NCBI GenBank assembly: GCA_027592485.1
Contig: JAQCKL010000321.1
Location: 1 to 5,755, forward strand
Direction of reading: 5' to 3'
Length of the DNA: 5,755 nucleotides
Source of the DNA: Cyanobacteriota bacterium
Lineage (GTDB): Bacteria > Cyanobacteriota > Cyanobacteriia > Phormidesmidales > Phormidesmidaceae
Within the stretch, counting starts at the first letter, position 1, and each line of letters begins with the position of its first letter. The notes beneath the pieces are model-generated. The model was not told the DNA's origin. It worked only from the letters and a program-made list of their open reading frames with translations, and ran no database searches. The position numbers were made by a program, and so were the translations under genes. This document shows positions 5,361 through 5,755 of the stretch, one piece after another.

Positions 5361-5755
5361 TCAAGGGTTGCCCAGAAAATCTCGCTTCCCAACCTCTACG
5401 CCATTGTGTCGGAGGATATCGTAAGCCGTGGTGACGTGGAAGTAGACGTTGGGTAGGACGAAAAATGACAGGAAAGGCCATCCCTCCATGGTGATGCTTT
5501 CCCCTCGCCCCACTGGCACCTCGACTGCGTTGGCCTCGGTGCCGTCAATTTGCTCGGGGGTGAAGGTTTTGAGGTAGGCAATGGCCTGCTGGAGGCGATC
5601 GCTCAGTTCCGCAAAGGTGGTTTCAGTATCTTCGACTGCGGGGGCCTCTACCCCGGCCAGTCTGGCCACCCCGCGTCTCGCCACGTCTGAGAGGATGTTT
5701 GAAAAGTTATTCGGTGTCAAAATCGCTACGCGAGTCGCCGCACCATGATGCGAAT
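5361..5755 (-). pseudogene. DUF1993 family gene, C-terminal part intact, N-terminal part apparently broken and cut by window edge
   Basis: From about 5686 down to the TGA at 5361-5363 the frame encodes a good DUF1993 C-terminal region: VARRGVARLAGVEAP, TFAELSDRLQQ, FTPEQIDG, then FFVLPNVYFHVTTAYDIL and HNGVEVGKRDFLG. The family (about 165-170 residues, fold related to DinB) has no settled function. Upstream of residue SD the open frame (ATRVAILTPNNFSNIL) does not look like the family. The neighbouring frame does: it gives MVRRLA, then TFQTSS, close to the usual RLAPDMF...QTASD, but it has a TAG and a TGA between them and needs two bases removed at TCTC (5689-5692 region) to rejoin. I infer a 2-base insertion plus stops, so a decayed gene. 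A caller could instead accept a 119-residue product from TTG at 5720. The right edge cuts the rest. Confidence 0.6.

Noticed and set aside
273..5602. Seven GCGATCGC octamers as a local regulatory array
   Set aside because: These are HIP1 sites, spread through cyanobacterial genomes, mostly inside genes here, and not specific to this locus.

Overview
The window looks like cyanobacterial chromosomal DNA. It carries seven copies of the HIP1 octamer GCGATCGC (starting at 273, 650, 3169, 3811, 3827, 4427 and 5595). Several encoded proteins are of cyanobacterial type, and the interspersed repeat near 5100-5300 has the GC-rich hairpin style common in filamentous cyanobacterial genomes. Genus and species cannot be told from the sequence.

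Layout. Positions 1-742 hold two minus-strand genes: a truncated gene of unknown function running off the left edge (start at 289) and a small conserved cyanobacterial protein (458-742). A 455-bp divergent intergenic region (743-1197) carries a perfect 8+8 bp inverted repeat and then leads into four plus-strand genes that all point to iron. These are a Dps-family ferritin-like protein with a His-type ferroxidase centre (1198-1737, closed by a strong hairpin terminator), a two-part protein ending in a thioredoxin-like [2Fe-2S] domain (2140-2724), a short FeoA-domain protein (2941-3270), and a 12-helix Fe(III) ABC transporter permease of the FutB/FbpB type (3353-5035). A GC-rich interspersed repeat follows. 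At the right edge is a minus-strand DUF1993 gene whose C-terminal half is intact but whose N-terminal part appears broken by a frameshift and stops.

How the genes may work together. The permease would bring ferric iron across the inner membrane, together with a periplasmic binding protein and an ATPase that are not in this window. Dps would oxidise and store iron and remove peroxide. The FeoA-domain and [2Fe-2S] proteins are small cytoplasmic partners whose exact roles are unknown. The terminator after dps and the long gaps suggest separate transcription units rather than one operon, so the link is a neighbourhood of shared theme. I found no CRISPR array, tRNA, rRNA, transposase or phage gene. 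I see no clear undescribed system; the best leads are the iron neighbourhood, the two-part [2Fe-2S] protein and the palindrome upstream of dps.
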